Shown: one piece after another, positions 5,099-5,152 of the stretch
How positions within the stretch are numbered: the first letter of the stretch is position 1
How the letters are laid out: every line of letters starts with the position of its first letter
Translations under genes and position numbers: made by a program
The notes under the pieces: generated by a model
Databases searched by the model: none
The model's input: only the letters and a program-made list of their open reading frames with translations
Told to the model about the DNA's origin: nothing
Source: Actinomycetota bacterium
Lineage (GTDB): Bacteria > Actinomycetota > Acidimicrobiia > Spongiisociales > UBA11373
Direction of reading: 5' to 3'
Length of the DNA: 5,152 nucleotides
Assembly: GCA_003486285.1 (NCBI GenBank)
Contig: DNGH01000019.1
Location: 1 to 5,152, forward strand

Positions 5099-5152
5099 GC
5101 GACGACGCGTCGAGAGCACCCACGCGCCATCGGAAATACCCCCCACCGACCG

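Noticed and set aside
5087..5146. Upstream GTG start (5146) for the P-loop kinase
   Set aside because: It adds 20 residues with no family likeness, while family members start just before the P-loop, matching ATG 5086.

Overview
This window is high-GC DNA with densely packed genes and comes from a bacterium. GTG starts, probable leaderless starts, a DUF222/HNH (13E12-type) gene and an actinobacterial style of cyclase all suggest an actinobacterium, possibly an acidimicrobial lineage. The phylum is inferred from gene content and style, not from a marker gene. I see no rRNA, tRNA, CRISPR array or recognisable insertion sequence.

Left part (1-2474, all minus strand, read right to left): a secreted FecR-domain lipoprotein with an Ig-like region and a C-terminal YfaP/DUF2135-like domain, then a soluble class III nucleotidyl-cyclase-like protein with an unusual N-terminal domain, then the first 83 codons of a GerW/YtfJ-family protein cut by the window edge. 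The gaps are 37 and 70 bases and the strand is shared, so these three could be one transcription unit. Their joint role is unknown; an envelope sensor next to a (possibly degenerate) cyclase is suggestive only.

Middle (2475-3217): a 98-base divergent promoter region, then a plus-strand integral-membrane methyltransferase of the isoprenylcysteine carboxyl methyltransferase (ICMT) type. It converges with the next gene with only 5 bases between stops, and a hairpin lies at the junction.

Right part (3223-5152): a minus-strand DUF222/HNH endonuclease-domain gene with a probable leaderless start; a 43-base tract of six perfect CAGAGTT heptamers just upstream of it; a 42-codon remnant on the plus strand that reads as the C-terminal end of an alpha/beta-hydrolase; and a minus-strand adenylate-kinase-like P-loop kinase. 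The remnant and the kinase end tail to tail in one shared CTAG. The remnant, the repeat and the neighbouring HNH gene together look like the scar of a rearrangement that removed most of a hydrolase gene. This is the most interesting structural signal here. I do not see a convincing complete new defence or biosynthetic system.
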